Shown here one piece after another: positions 25,615-38,900 of a DNA stretch of 64,000 nucleotides. The position numbers were made by a program, and so were the translations under genes. The notes beneath the pieces are model-generated. The model was not told where the DNA came from. It ran no database searches and worked only from the letters and a program-made list of their open reading frames with translations. The stretch spans positions 28,501 to 92,500 of the forward strand of contig JAWQFJ010028231.1 of the NCBI GenBank assembly GCA_034096865.1. Direction: 5' to 3'. This DNA is from Theodoxus fluviatilis. Lineage: Eukaryota; Mollusca; Gastropoda; Cycloneritida; Neritidae. Positions within the stretch are counted from its first letter, which is position 1. Each line of letters opens with the position of its first letter.

Positions 25615-25695
25615 CGATCCAGGGCACCACAGTGGCCCGCCCTGCCCCGCTATCTATCCCTGCATAGCCTGGGCCCAGGCCCCGCTCTTCCAGGT
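25615..25695 (-). CDS. MAGI: MAGI exon W8: 81-nt exon inside PDZ4
   Basis: The acceptor is CCTGTTTCAG (25696-25705) and the donor ATCG|GTGAGC (25615/25614). The 27 codons are in phase 1 at both ends. With the shared bases the translation is DLEERGLGPGYAGIDSG, then AGRATVVPWI. The last residues join W9 as [17 protein letters not shown], which aligns with the vertebrate MAGI PDZ4 stretch where a PHKIGRI-type strand precedes the SPADRC block. The Gly-rich first part is an insertion in the beta-B/beta-C loop. Skipping would keep the frame but delete a PDZ4 strand. Confidence 0.9.
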
Positions 25696-26677
25696 CTGAA
25701 ACAGGCAAAAGCTCCTGCCAGGCCCCGCGCTGTGTGCTCCCCAGTCTCCCCTCTCTCTCTGGACCTAGCTACACCTCCACCTTGTGACACCCCAGCTCTC
25801 ACTTGCCCAATAAAGAGGACTATACGTTTTCAAATTACAACCGCTTCCACTTGTAAACCCCATGTCTTCAGCATTAACTGCTCCATATTTTGATGGTTGG
25901 TTGAAATTCATGGGTCTCACAGGACAGGAAAATGTATTTCCTCAAGGCAGATTTGGGCTGATTAGCCATGTGGGTTGACAACACAAAGAATTAAATTGCT
26001 GACTTGGGATTGACTTAATCACATGTTGCCATGAACCTGAAAGTCATGAAATGTCTTCATACTATGGAATACTTCTTTTCTGAATTATTCTCTATATAAT
26101 ACAGATTTTTATTTGGGGGTAGGGATGGGGGGGTAGGGGGGTTGGGGTAGGGGGGTGGGGGTCGGGGGGTTTGGGTGTTTAGGATGGGAATCTGCTTATT
26201 TGGAAAAAAACAGCTGATAATTTGACTTTTTTTTTTAGCTTGAACTGGGAGAAGTTTGATGATAAATGAAGCAAGAAGCTCAATTTAGCTGGCGATAGCC
26301 AATAGCAGCAGTGCTATATCAATAGATTATTGCCTGGTTACTGTGAAACCTAAATGCATTTTGTACAAAAACCCAGTTTCGTGTAACTGTAAGCAAATAA
26401 TACATAGATGTGAAAAGCAAGCACATCTGAAAAATGTCATGGTCCAGTGACACTGATGCAGTATTTTCACACTTACAGCATTTGACATGATAAGCAAAGC
26501 TCTTTGCATACTTTATTGGGTGCAAACCTGGCTTCTGCATTTGAGTTTATGGCAATTTTAGCATCCCTAAACTTTCAGCTCTACATAAAGCTGACAGTAA
26601 CAATACATTATTTCTTCAACATGTTAGCATGAGGTAAGTAAAAAAAGTAGAAAAGTGACACCTACCTATGAACTCAC
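25696..26677 (-). other. MAGI: MAGI intron between W7 and W8, with G-rich tract
   Basis: Contains the G-run cluster at 26115-26178; no other structure noted. Confidence 0.7.
26115..26178 (+). repeat. G-rich tract, potential G-quadruplex
   Basis: The plus strand has more than eight runs of three to seven G separated by T, A, TA or TT (GGGGGTAGGG, GGGGGGGTAGGGGGG). This satisfies a G3+N1-7 quadruplex pattern many times over. In the MAGI transcript the same tract is C-rich and lies in the intron between W7 and W8. Confidence 0.8.
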
Positions 26678-26803
26678 CTAGAGTTGACCCGGACTTCGTG
26701 ACAGAGGAAATGATAACAAACCCAAAGCCCTCATTCTCCCGCCTTGTCACCTTGACGTCATAGGGGAAGGCGGGGGTGTGCGTGGGGCCCCCAGGGGGGA
26801 AAT
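26678..26803 (-). CDS. MAGI: MAGI exon W7: start of PDZ4
   Basis: The acceptor is CCTTTGCAG (26804-26812) and the donor CTAG|GTGAGT (26678/26677). The 42 codons are in phase 1 at both ends. A Pro-rich lead FPPGGPTHTPAFPYDVKV is followed by TRRENEGFGFVIISSVTKSG and STL. ENEGFGFVIISS is the diagnostic carboxylate-binding loop of MAGI PDZ4. The 14-kb 48-bp satellite ends only about 140 bp upstream of this acceptor. Confidence 0.96.
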
Positions 26804-26943
26804 CTGCAAAGGAACAACAGCACATGGTGCACTCAGGCATCACAGGGGACACTGTCATGGGCTCTGACTTTATCTGCTATTTCAAAATGTCAGTCGTGAT
26901 TTTCAAAAAGATCTTGGGATAGGACATCTCCCTGGGCTGATTA

Positions 26944-29900
26944 GATGGCACACCTTTATCTTCAGTCAGGATACCTACCCTAATAAGACAAGATGGCACA
27001 CCTTTATCTTCAGTCAGGATACCTACCCTAATAAGACAAGATGGTACACCTTTATCTTCAGTCAGGATACCTACCCTAATAAGACAAGATGGTACACCTT
27101 TATCTTCAGTCAGGATACCTACCCTAATAAGACAAGATGGTACACCTTTATCTTCAGTCAGGATACCTACCCTAATAAGACAAGATGGTACACCTTTATC
27201 TTCAGTCAGGATACCTACCCTAATAAGACAAGATGGCACACCTTTATCTTCAGTCAGGATACCTACCCTAATAAGACAAGATGGCACACCTTTATCTTCA
27301 GTCAGGATACCTACCCTAATAAGACAAGATGGTACACCTTTATCTTCAGTCAGGATACCTACCCTAATAAGACAAGATGGTACACCTTTATCTTCAGTCA
27401 GGATACCTACCCTAATAAGACAAGATGGCACACCTTTATCTTCAGTCAGGATACCTACCCTAATAAGACAAGATGGCACACCTTTATCTTCAGTCAGGAT
27501 ACCTACCCTAATAAGACAAGATGGCACACCTTTATCTTCAGTCAGGATACCTACCCTAATAAGACAAGATGGTACACCTTTATCTTCAGTCAGGATACCT
27601 ACCCTAATAAGACAAGATGGCACACCTTTATCTTCAGTCAGGATACCTACCCTAATAAGACAAGATGGTACACCTTTATCTTCAGTCAGGATACCTACCC
27701 TAATAAGACAAGATGGTACACCTTTATCTTCAGTCAGGATACCTACCCTAATAAGACAAGATGGTACACCTTTATCTTCAGTCAGGATACCTACCCTAAT
27801 AAGACAAGATGGTACACCTTTATCTTCAGTCAGGATACCTACCCTAATAAGACAAGATGGTACACCTTTATCTTCAGTCAGGATACCTACCCTAATAAGA
27901 CAAGATGGCACACCTTTATCTTCAGTCAGGATACCTACCCTAATAAGACAAGATGGCACACCTTTATCTTCAGTCAGGATACCTACCCTAATAAGACAAG
28001 ATGGTACACCTTTATCTTCAGTCAGGATACCTACCCTAATAAGACAAGATGGTACACCTTTATCTTCAGTCAGGATACCTACCCTAATAAGACAAGATGG
28101 CACACCTTTATCTTCAGTCAGGATACCTACCCTAATAAGACAAGATGGCACACCTTTATCTTCAGTCAGGATACCTACCCTAATAAGACAAGATGGCACA
28201 CCTTTATCTTCAGTCAGGATACCTACCCTAATAAGACAAGATGGTACACCTTTATCTTCAGTCAGGATACCTACCCTAATAAGACAAGATGGCACACCTT
28301 TATCTTCAGTCAGGATACCTACCCTAATAAGACAAGATGGTACACCTTTATCTTCAGTCAGGATACCTACCCTAATAAGACAAGATGGTACACCTTTATC
28401 TTCAGTCAGGATACCTACCCTAATAAGACAAGATGGCACACCTTTATCTTCAGTCAGGATACCTACCCTAATAAGACAAGATGGCACACCTTTATCTTCA
28501 GTCAGGATACCTACCCTAATAAGACAAGATGGCACACCTTTATCTTCAGTCAGGATACCTACCCTAATAAGACAAGATGGTACACCTTTATCTTCAGTCA
28601 GGATACCTACCCTAATAAGACAAGATGGTACACCTTTATCTTCAGTCAGGATACCTACCCTAATAAGACAAGATGGCACACCTTTATCTTCAGTCAGGAT
28701 ACCTACCCTAATAAGACAAGATGGTACACCTTTATCTTCAGTCAGGATACCTACCCTAATAAGACAAGATGGTACACCTTTATCTTCAGTCAGGATACCT
28801 ACCCTAATAAGACAAGATGGCACACCTTTATCTTCAGTCAGGATACCTACCCTAATAAGACAAGATGGTACACCTTTATCTTCAGTCAGGATACCTACCC
28901 TAATAAGACAAGATGGTACACCTTTATCTTCAGTCAGGATACCTACCCTAATAAGACAAGATGGCACACCTTTATCTTCAGTCAGGATACCTACCCTAAT
29001 AAGACAAGATGGTACACCTTTATCTTCAGTCAGGATACCTACCCTAATAAGACAAGATGGTACACCTTTATCTTCAGTCAGGATACCTACCCTAATAAGA
29101 CAAGATGGCACACCTTTATCTTCAGTCAGGATACCTACCCTAATAAGACAAGATGGTACACCTTTATCTTCAGTCAGGATACCTACCCTAATAAGACAAG
29201 ATGGTACACCTTTATCTTCAGTCAGGATACCTACCCTAATAAGACAAGATGGTACACCTTTATCTTCAGTCAGGATACCTACCCTAATAAGACAAGATGG
29301 TACACCTTTATCTTCAGTCAGGATACCTACCCTAATAAGACAAGATGGCACACCTTTATCTTCAGTCAGGATACCTACCCTAATAAGACAAGATGGTACA
29401 CCTTTATCTTCAGTCAGGATACCTACCCTAATAAGACAAGATGGCACACCTTTATCTTCAGTCAGGATACCTACCCTAATAAGACAAGATGGCACACCTT
29501 TATCTTCAGTCAGGATACCTACCCTAATAAGACAAGATGGCACACCTTTATCTTCAGTCAGGATACCTACCCTAATAAGACAAGATGGCACACCTTTATC
29601 TTCAGTCAGGATACCTACCCTAATAAGACAAGATGGTACACCTTTATCTTCAGTCAGGATACCTACCCTAATAAGACAAGATGGTACACCTTTATCTTCA
29701 GTCAGGATACCTACCCTAATAAGACAAGATGGTACACCTTTATCTTCAGTCAGGATACCTACCCTAATAAGACAAGATGGCACACCTTTATCTTCAGTCA
29801 GGATACCTACCCTAATAAGACAAGATGGTACACCTTTATCTTCAGTCAGGATACCTACCCTAATAAGACAAGATGGCACACCTTTATCTTCAGTCAGGAT

Positions 29901-32900
29901 ACCTACCCTAATAAGACAAGATGGTACACCTTTATCTTCAGTCAGGATACCTACCCTAATAAGACAAGATGGTACACCTTTATCTTCAGTCAGGATACCT
30001 ACCCTAATAAGACAAGATGGTACACCTTTATCTTCAGTCAGGATACCTACCCTAATAAGACAAGATGGTACACCTTTATCTTCAGTCAGGATACCTACCC
30101 TAATAAGACAAGATGGTACACCTTTATCTTCAGTCAGGATACCTACCCTAATAAGACAAGATGGTACACCTTTATCTTCAGTCAGGATACCTACCCTAAT
30201 AAGACAAGATGGTACACCTTTATCTTCAGTCAGGATACCTACCCTAATAAGACAAGATGGTACACCTTTATCTTCAGTCAGGATACCTACCCTAATAAGA
30301 CAAGATGGTACACCTTTATCTTCAGTCAGGATACCTACCCTAATAAGACAAGATGGCACACCTTTATCTTCAGTCAGGATACCTACCCTAATAAGACAAG
30401 ATGGCACACCTTTATCTTCAGTCAGGATACCTACCCTAATAAGACAAGATGGTACACCTTTATCTTCAGTCAGGATACCTACCCTAATAAGACAAGATGG
30501 CACACCTTTATCTTCAGTCAGGATACCTACCCTAATAAGACAAGATGGCACACCTTTATCTTCAGTCAGGATACCTACCCTAATAAGACAAGATGGCACA
30601 CCTTTATCTTCAGTCAGGATACCTACCCTAATAAGACAAGATGGCACACCTTTATCTTCAGTCAGGATACCTACCCTAATAAGACAAGATGGCACACCTT
30701 TATCTTCAGTCAGGATACCTACCCTAATAAGACAAGATGGCACACCTTTATCTTCAGTCAGGATACCTACCCTAATAAGACAAGATGGCACACCTTTATC
30801 TTCAGTCAGGATACCTACCCTAATAAGACAAGATGGCACACCTTTATCTTCAGTCAGGATACCTACCCTAATAAGACAAGATGGCACACCTTTATCTTCA
30901 GTCAGGATACCTACCCTAATAAGACAAGATGGTACACCTTTATCTTCAGTCAGGATACCTACCCTAATAAGACAAGATGGCACACCTTTATCTTCAGTCA
31001 GGATACCTACCCTAATAAGACAAGATGGTACACCTTTATCTTCAGTCAGGATACCTACCCTAATAAGACAAGATGGCACACCTTTATCTTCAGTCAGGAT
31101 ACCTACCCTAATAAGACAAGATGGTACACCTTTATCTTCAGTCAGGATACCTACCCTAATAAGACAAGATGGTACACCTTTATCTTCAGTCAGGATACCT
31201 ACCCTAATAAGACAAGATGGTACACCTTTATCTTCAGTCAGGATACCTACCCTAATAAGACAAGATGGTACACCTTTATCTTCAGTCAGGATACCTACCC
31301 TAATAAGACAAGATGGCACACCTTTATCTTCAGTCAGGATACCTACCCTAATAAGACAAGATGGTACACCTTTATCTTCAGTCAGGATACCTACCCTAAT
31401 AAGACAAGATGGCACACCTTTATCTTCAGTCAGGATACCTACCCTAATAAGACAAGATGGCACACCTTTATCTTCAGTCAGGATACCTACCCTAATAAGA
31501 CAAGATGGCACACCTTTATCTTCAGTCAGGATACCTACCCTAATAAGACAAGATGGCACACCTTTATCTTCAGTCAGGATACCTACCCTAATAAGACAAG
31601 ATGGCACACCTTTATCTTCAGTCAGGATACCTACCCTAATAAGACAAGATGGTACACCTTTATCTTCAGTCAGGATACCTACCCTAATAAGACAAGATGG
31701 CACACCTTTATCTTCAGTCAGGATACCTACCCTAATAAGACAAGATGGCACACCTTTATCTTCAGTCAGGATACCTACCCTAATAAGACAAGATGGCACA
31801 CCTTTATCTTCAGTCAGGATACCTACCCTAATAAGACAAGATGGCACACCTTTATCTTCAGTCAGGATACCTACCCTAATAAGACAAGATGGCACACCTT
31901 TATCTTCAGTCAGGATACCTACCCTAATAAGACAAGATGGCACACCTTTATCTTCAGTCAGGATACCTACCCTAATAAGACAAGATGGCACACCTTTATC
32001 TTCAGTCAGGATACCTACCCTAATAAGACAAGATGGCACACCTTTATCTTCAGTCAGGATACCTACCCTAATAAGACAAGATGGTACACCTTTATCTTCA
32101 GTCAGGATACCTACCCTAATAAGACAAGATGGCACACCTTTATCTTCAGTCAGGATACCTACCCTAATAAGACAAGATGGCACACCTTTATCTTCAGTCA
32201 GGATACCTACCCTAATAAGACAAGATGGTACACCTTTATCTTCAGTCAGGATACCTACCCTAATAAGACAAGATGGCACACCTTTATCTTCAGTCAGGAT
32301 ACCTACCCTAATAAGACAAGATGGTACACCTTTATCTTCAGTCAGGATACCTACCCTAATAAGACAAGATGGTACACCTTTATCTTCAGTCAGGATACCT
32401 ACCCTAATAAGACAAGATGGCACACCTTTATCTTCAGTCAGGATACCTACCCTAATAAGACAAGATGGTACACCTTTATCTTCAGTCAGGATACCTACCC
32501 TAATAAGACAAGATGGCACACCTTTATCTTCAGTCAGGATACCTACCCTAATAAGACAAGATGGCACACCTTTATCTTCAGTCAGGATACCTACCCTAAT
32601 AAGACAAGATGGCACACCTTTATCTTCAGTCAGGATACCTACCCTAATAAGACAAGATGGCACACCTTTATCTTCAGTCAGGATACCTACCCTAATAAGA
32701 CAAGATGGCACACCTTTATCTTCAGTCAGGATACCTACCCTAATAAGACAAGATGGTACACCTTTATCTTCAGTCAGGATACCTACCCTAATAAGACAAG
32801 ATGGTACACCTTTATCTTCAGTCAGGATACCTACCCTAATAAGACAAGATGGCACACCTTTATCTTCAGTCAGGATACCTACCCTAATAAGACAAGATGG

Positions 32901-35900
32901 CACACCTTTATCTTCAGTCAGGATACCTACCCTAATAAGACAAGATGGCACACCTTTATCTTCAGTCAGGATACCTACCCTAATAAGACAAGATGGCACA
33001 CCTTTATCTTCAGTCAGGATACCTACCCTAATAAGACAAGATGGCACACCTTTATCTTCAGTCAGGATACCTACCCTAATAAGACAAGATGGCACACCTT
33101 TATCTTCAGTCAGGATACCTACCCTAATAAGACAAGATGGCACACCTTTATCTTCAGTCAGGATACCTACCCTAATAAGACAAGATGGTACACCTTTATC
33201 TTCAGTCAGGATACCTACCCTAATAAGACAAGATGGCACACCTTTATCTTCAGTCAGGATACCTACCCTAATAAGACAAGATGGCACACCTTTATCTTCA
33301 GTCAGGATACCTACCCTAATAAGACAAGATGGCACACCTTTATCTTCAGTCAGGATACCTACCCTAATAAGACAAGATGGCACACCTTTATCTTCAGTCA
33401 GGATACCTACCCTAATAAGACAAGATGGCACACCTTTATCTTCAGTCAGGATACCTACCCTAATAAGACAAGATGGCACACCTTTATCTTCAGTCAGGAT
33501 ACCTACCCTAATAAGACAAGATGGCACACCTTTATCTTCAGTCAGGATACCTACCCTAATAAGACAAGATGGCACACCTTTATCTTCAGTCAGGATACCT
33601 ACCCTAATAAGACAAGATGGCACACCTTTATCTTCAGTCAGGATACCTACCCTAATAAGACAAGATGGTACACCTTTATCTTCAGTCAGGATACCTACCC
33701 TAATAAGACAAGATGGCACACCTTTATCTTCAGTCAGGATACCTACCCTAATAAGACAAGATGGCACACCTTTATCTTCAGTCAGGATACCTACCCTAAT
33801 AAGACAAGATGGCACACCTTTATCTTCAGTCAGGATACCTACCCTAATAAGACAAGATGGCACACCTTTATCTTCAGTCAGGATACCTACCCTAATAAGA
33901 CAAGATGGTACACCTTTATCTTCAGTCAGGATACCTACCCTAATAAGACAAGATGGCACACCTTTATCTTCAGTCAGGATACCTACCCTAATAAGACAAG
34001 ATGGCACACCTTTATCTTCAGTCAGGATACCTACCCTAATAAGACAAGATGGCACACCTTTATCTTCAGTCAGGATACCTACCCTAATAAGACAAGATGG
34101 CACACCTTTATCTTCAGTCAGGATACCTACCCTAATAAGACAAGATGGCACACCTTTATCTTCAGTCAGGATACCTACCCTAATAAGACAAGATGGCACA
34201 CCTTTATCTTCAGTCAGGATACCTACCCTAATAAGACAAGATGGCACACCTTTATCTTCAGTCAGGATACCTACCCTAATAAGACAAGATGGCACACCTT
34301 TATCTTCAGTCAGGATACCTACCCTAATAAGACAAGATGGCACACCTTTATCTTCAGTCAGGATACCTACCCTAATAAGACAAGATGGCACACCTTTATC
34401 TTCAGTCAGGATACCTACCCTAATAAGACAAGATGGCACACCTTTATCTTCAGTCAGGATACCTACCCTAATAAGACAAGATGGCACACCTTTATCTTCA
34501 GTCAGGATACCTACCCTAATAAGACAAGATGGCACACCTTTATCTTCAGTCAGGATACCTACCCTAATAAGACAAGATGGCACACCTTTATCTTCAGTCA
34601 GGATACCTACCCTAATAAGACAAGATGGCACACCTTTATCTTCAGTCAGGATACCTACCCTAATAAGACAAGATGGCACACCTTTATCTTCAGTCAGGAT
34701 ACCTACCCTAATAAGACAAGATGGTACACCTTTATCTTCAGTCAGGATACCTACCCTAATAAGACAAGATGGCACACCTTTATCTTCAGTCAGGATACCT
34801 ACCCTAATAAGACAAGATGGCACACCTTTATCTTCAGTCAGGATACCTACCCTAATAAGACAAGATGGCACACCTTTATCTTCAGTCAGGATACCTACCC
34901 TAATAAGACAAGATGGCACACCTTTATCTTCAGTCAGGATACCTACCCTAATAAGACAAGATGGCACACCTTTATCTTCAGTCAGGATACCTACCCTAAT
35001 AAGACAAGATGGCACACCTTTATCTTCAGTCAGGATACCTACCCTAATAAGACAAGATGGCACACCTTTATCTTCAGTCAGGATACCTACCCTAATAAGA
35101 CAAGATGGTACACCTTTATCTTCAGTCAGGATACCTACCCTAATAAGACAAGATGGCACACCTTTATCTTCAGTCAGGATACCTACCCTAATAAGACAAG
35201 ATGGCACACCTTTATCTTCAGTCAGGATACCTACCCTAATAAGACAAGATGGCACACCTTTATCTTCAGTCAGGATACCTACCCTAATAAGACAAGATGG
35301 CACACCTTTATCTTCAGTCAGGATACCTACCCTAATAAGACAAGATGGCACACCTTTATCTTCAGTCAGGATACCTACCCTAATAAGACAAGATGGCACA
35401 CCTTTATCTTCAGTCAGGATACCTACCCTAATAAGACAAGATGGCACACCTTTATCTTCAGTCAGGATACCTACCCTAATAAGACAAGATGGCACACCTT
35501 TATCTTCAGTCAGGATACCTACCCTAATAAGACAAGATGGCACACCTTTATCTTCAGTCAGGATACCTACCCTAATAAGACAAGATGGCACACCTTTATC
35601 TTCAGTCAGGATACCTACCCTAATAAGACAAGATGGCACACCTTTATCTTCAGTCAGGATACCTACCCTAATAAGACAAGATGGCACACCTTTATCTTCA
35701 GTCAGGATACCTACCCTAATAAGACAAGATGGCACACCTTTATCTTCAGTCAGGATACCTACCCTAATAAGACAAGATGGCACACCTTTATCTTCAGTCA
35801 GGATACCTACCCTAATAAGACAAGATGGCACACCTTTATCTTCAGTCAGGATACCTACCCTAATAAGACAAGATGGCACACCTTTATCTTCAGTCAGGAT

Positions 35901-38900
35901 ACCTACCCTAATAAGACAAGATGGCACACCTTTATCTTCAGTCAGGATACCTACCCTAATAAGACAAGATGGCACACCTTTATCTTCAGTCAGGATACCT
36001 ACCCTAATAAGACAAGATGGCACACCTTTATCTTCAGTCAGGATACCTACCCTAATAAGACAAGATGGCACACCTTTATCTTCAGTCAGGATACCTACCC
36101 TAATAAGACAAGATGGCACACCTTTATCTTCAGTCAGGATACCTACCCTAATAAGACAAGATGGCACACCTTTATCTTCAGTCAGGATACCTACCCTAAT
36201 AAGACAAGATGGCACACCTTTATCTTCAGTCAGGATACCTACCCTAATAAGACAAGATGGCACACCTTTATCTTCAGTCAGGATACCTACCCTAATAAGA
36301 CAAGATGGCACACCTTTATCTTCAGTCAGGATACCTACCCTAATAAGACAAGATGGCACACCTTTATCTTCAGTCAGGATACCTACCCTAATAAGACAAG
36401 ATGGCACACCTTTATCTTCAGTCAGGATACCTACCCTAATAAGACAAGATGGCACACCTTTATCTTCAGTCAGGATACCTACCCTAATAAGACAAGATGG
36501 CACACCTTTATCTTCAGTCAGGATACCTACCCTAATAAGACAAGATGGCACACCTTTATCTTCAGTCAGGATACCTACCCTAATAAGACAAGATGGCACA
36601 CCTTTATCTTCAGTCAGGATACCTACCCTAATAAGACAAGATGGCACACCTTTATCTTCAGTCAGGATACCTACCCTAATAAGACAAGATGGCACACCTT
36701 TATCTTCAGTCAGGATACCTACCCTAATAAGACAAGATGGCACACCTTTATCTTCAGTCAGGATACCTACCCTAATAAGACAAGATGGCACACCTTTATC
36801 TTCAGTCAGGATACCTACCCTAATAAGACAAGATGGCACACCTTTATCTTCAGTCAGGATACCTACCCTAATAAGACAAGATGGCACACCTTTATCTTCA
36901 GTCAGGATACCTACCCTAATAAGACAAGATGGCACACCTTTATCTTCAGTCAGGATACCTACCCTAATAAGACAAGATGGCACACCTTTATCTTCAGTCA
37001 GGATACCTACCCTAATAAGACAAGATGGCACACCTTTATCTTCAGTCAGGATACCTACCCTAATAAGACAAGATGGCACACCTTTATCTTCAGTCAGGAT
37101 ACCTACCCTAATAAGACAAGATGGCACACCTTTATCTTCAGTCAGGATACCTACCCTAATAAGACAAGATGGCACACCTTTATCTTCAGTCAGGATACCT
37201 ACCCTAATAAGACAAGATGGCACACCTTTATCTTCAGTCAGGATACCTACCCTAATAAGACAAGATGGCACACCTTTATCTTCAGTCAGGATACCTACCC
37301 TAATAAGACAAGATGGCACACCTTTATCTTCAGTCAGGATACCTACCCTAATAAGACAAGATGGCACACCTTTATCTTCAGTCAGGATACCTACCCTAAT
37401 AAGACAAGATGGCACACCTTTATCTTCAGTCAGGATACCTACCCTAATAAGACAAGATGGCACACCTTTATCTTCAGTCAGGATACCTACCCTAATAAGA
37501 CAAGATGGCACACCTTTATCTTCAGTCAGGATACCTACCCTAATAAGACAAGATGGCACACCTTTATCTTCAGTCAGGATACCTACCCTAATAAGACAAG
37601 ATGGCACACCTTTATCTTCAGTCAGGATACCTACCCTAATAAGACAAGATGGCACACCTTTATCTTCAGTCAGGATACCTACCCTAATAAGACAAGATGG
37701 CACACCTTTATCTTCAGTCAGGATACCTACCCTAATAAGACAAGATGGCACACCTTTATCTTCAGTCAGGATACCTACCCTAATAAGACAAGATGGCACA
37801 CCTTTATCTTCAGTCAGGATACCTACCCTAATAAGACAAGATGGCACACCTTTATCTTCAGTCAGGATACCTACCCTAATAAGACAAGATGGCACACCTT
37901 TATCTTCAGTCAGGATACCTACCCTAATAAGACAAGATGGCACACCTTTATCTTCAGTCAGGATACCTACCCTAATAAGACAAGATGGCACACCTTTATC
38001 TTCAGTCAGGATACCTACCCTAATAAGACAAGATGGCACACCTTTATCTTCAGTCAGGATACCTACCCTAATAAGACAAGATGGCACACCTTTATCTTCA
38101 GTCAGGATACCTACCCTAATAAGACAAGATGGCACACCTTTATCTTCAGTCAGGATACCTACCCTAATAAGACAAGATGGCACACCTTTATCTTCAGTCA
38201 GGATACCTACCCTAATAAGACAAGATGGCACACCTTTATCTTCAGTCAGGATACCTACCCTAATAAGACAAGATGGTACACCTTTATCTTCAGTCAGGAT
38301 ACCTACCCTAATAAGACAAGATGGCACACCTTTATCTTCAGTCAGGATACCTACCCTAATAAGACAAGATGGCACACCTTTATCTTCAGTCAGGATACCT
38401 ACCCTAATAAGACAAGATGGCACACCTTTATCTTCAGTCAGGATACCTACCCTAATAAGACAAGATGGCACACCTTTATCTTCAGTCAGGATACCTACCC
38501 TAATAAGACAAGATGGCACACCTTTATCTTCAGTCAGGATACCTACCCTAATAAGACAAGATGGCACACCTTTATCTTCAGTCAGGATACCTACCCTAAT
38601 AAGACAAGATGGCACACCTTTATCTTCAGTCAGGATACCTACCCTAATAAGACAAGATGGCACACCTTTATCTTCAGTCAGGATACCTACCCTAATAAGA
38701 CAAGATGGCACACCTTTATCTTCAGTCAGGATACCTACCCTAATAAGACAAGATGGCACACCTTTATCTTCAGTCAGGATACCTACCCTAATAAGACAAG
38801 ATGGCACACCTTTATCTTCAGTCAGGATACCTACCCTAATAAGACAAGATGGCACACCTTTATCTTCAGTCAGGATACCTACCCTAATAAGACAAGATGG

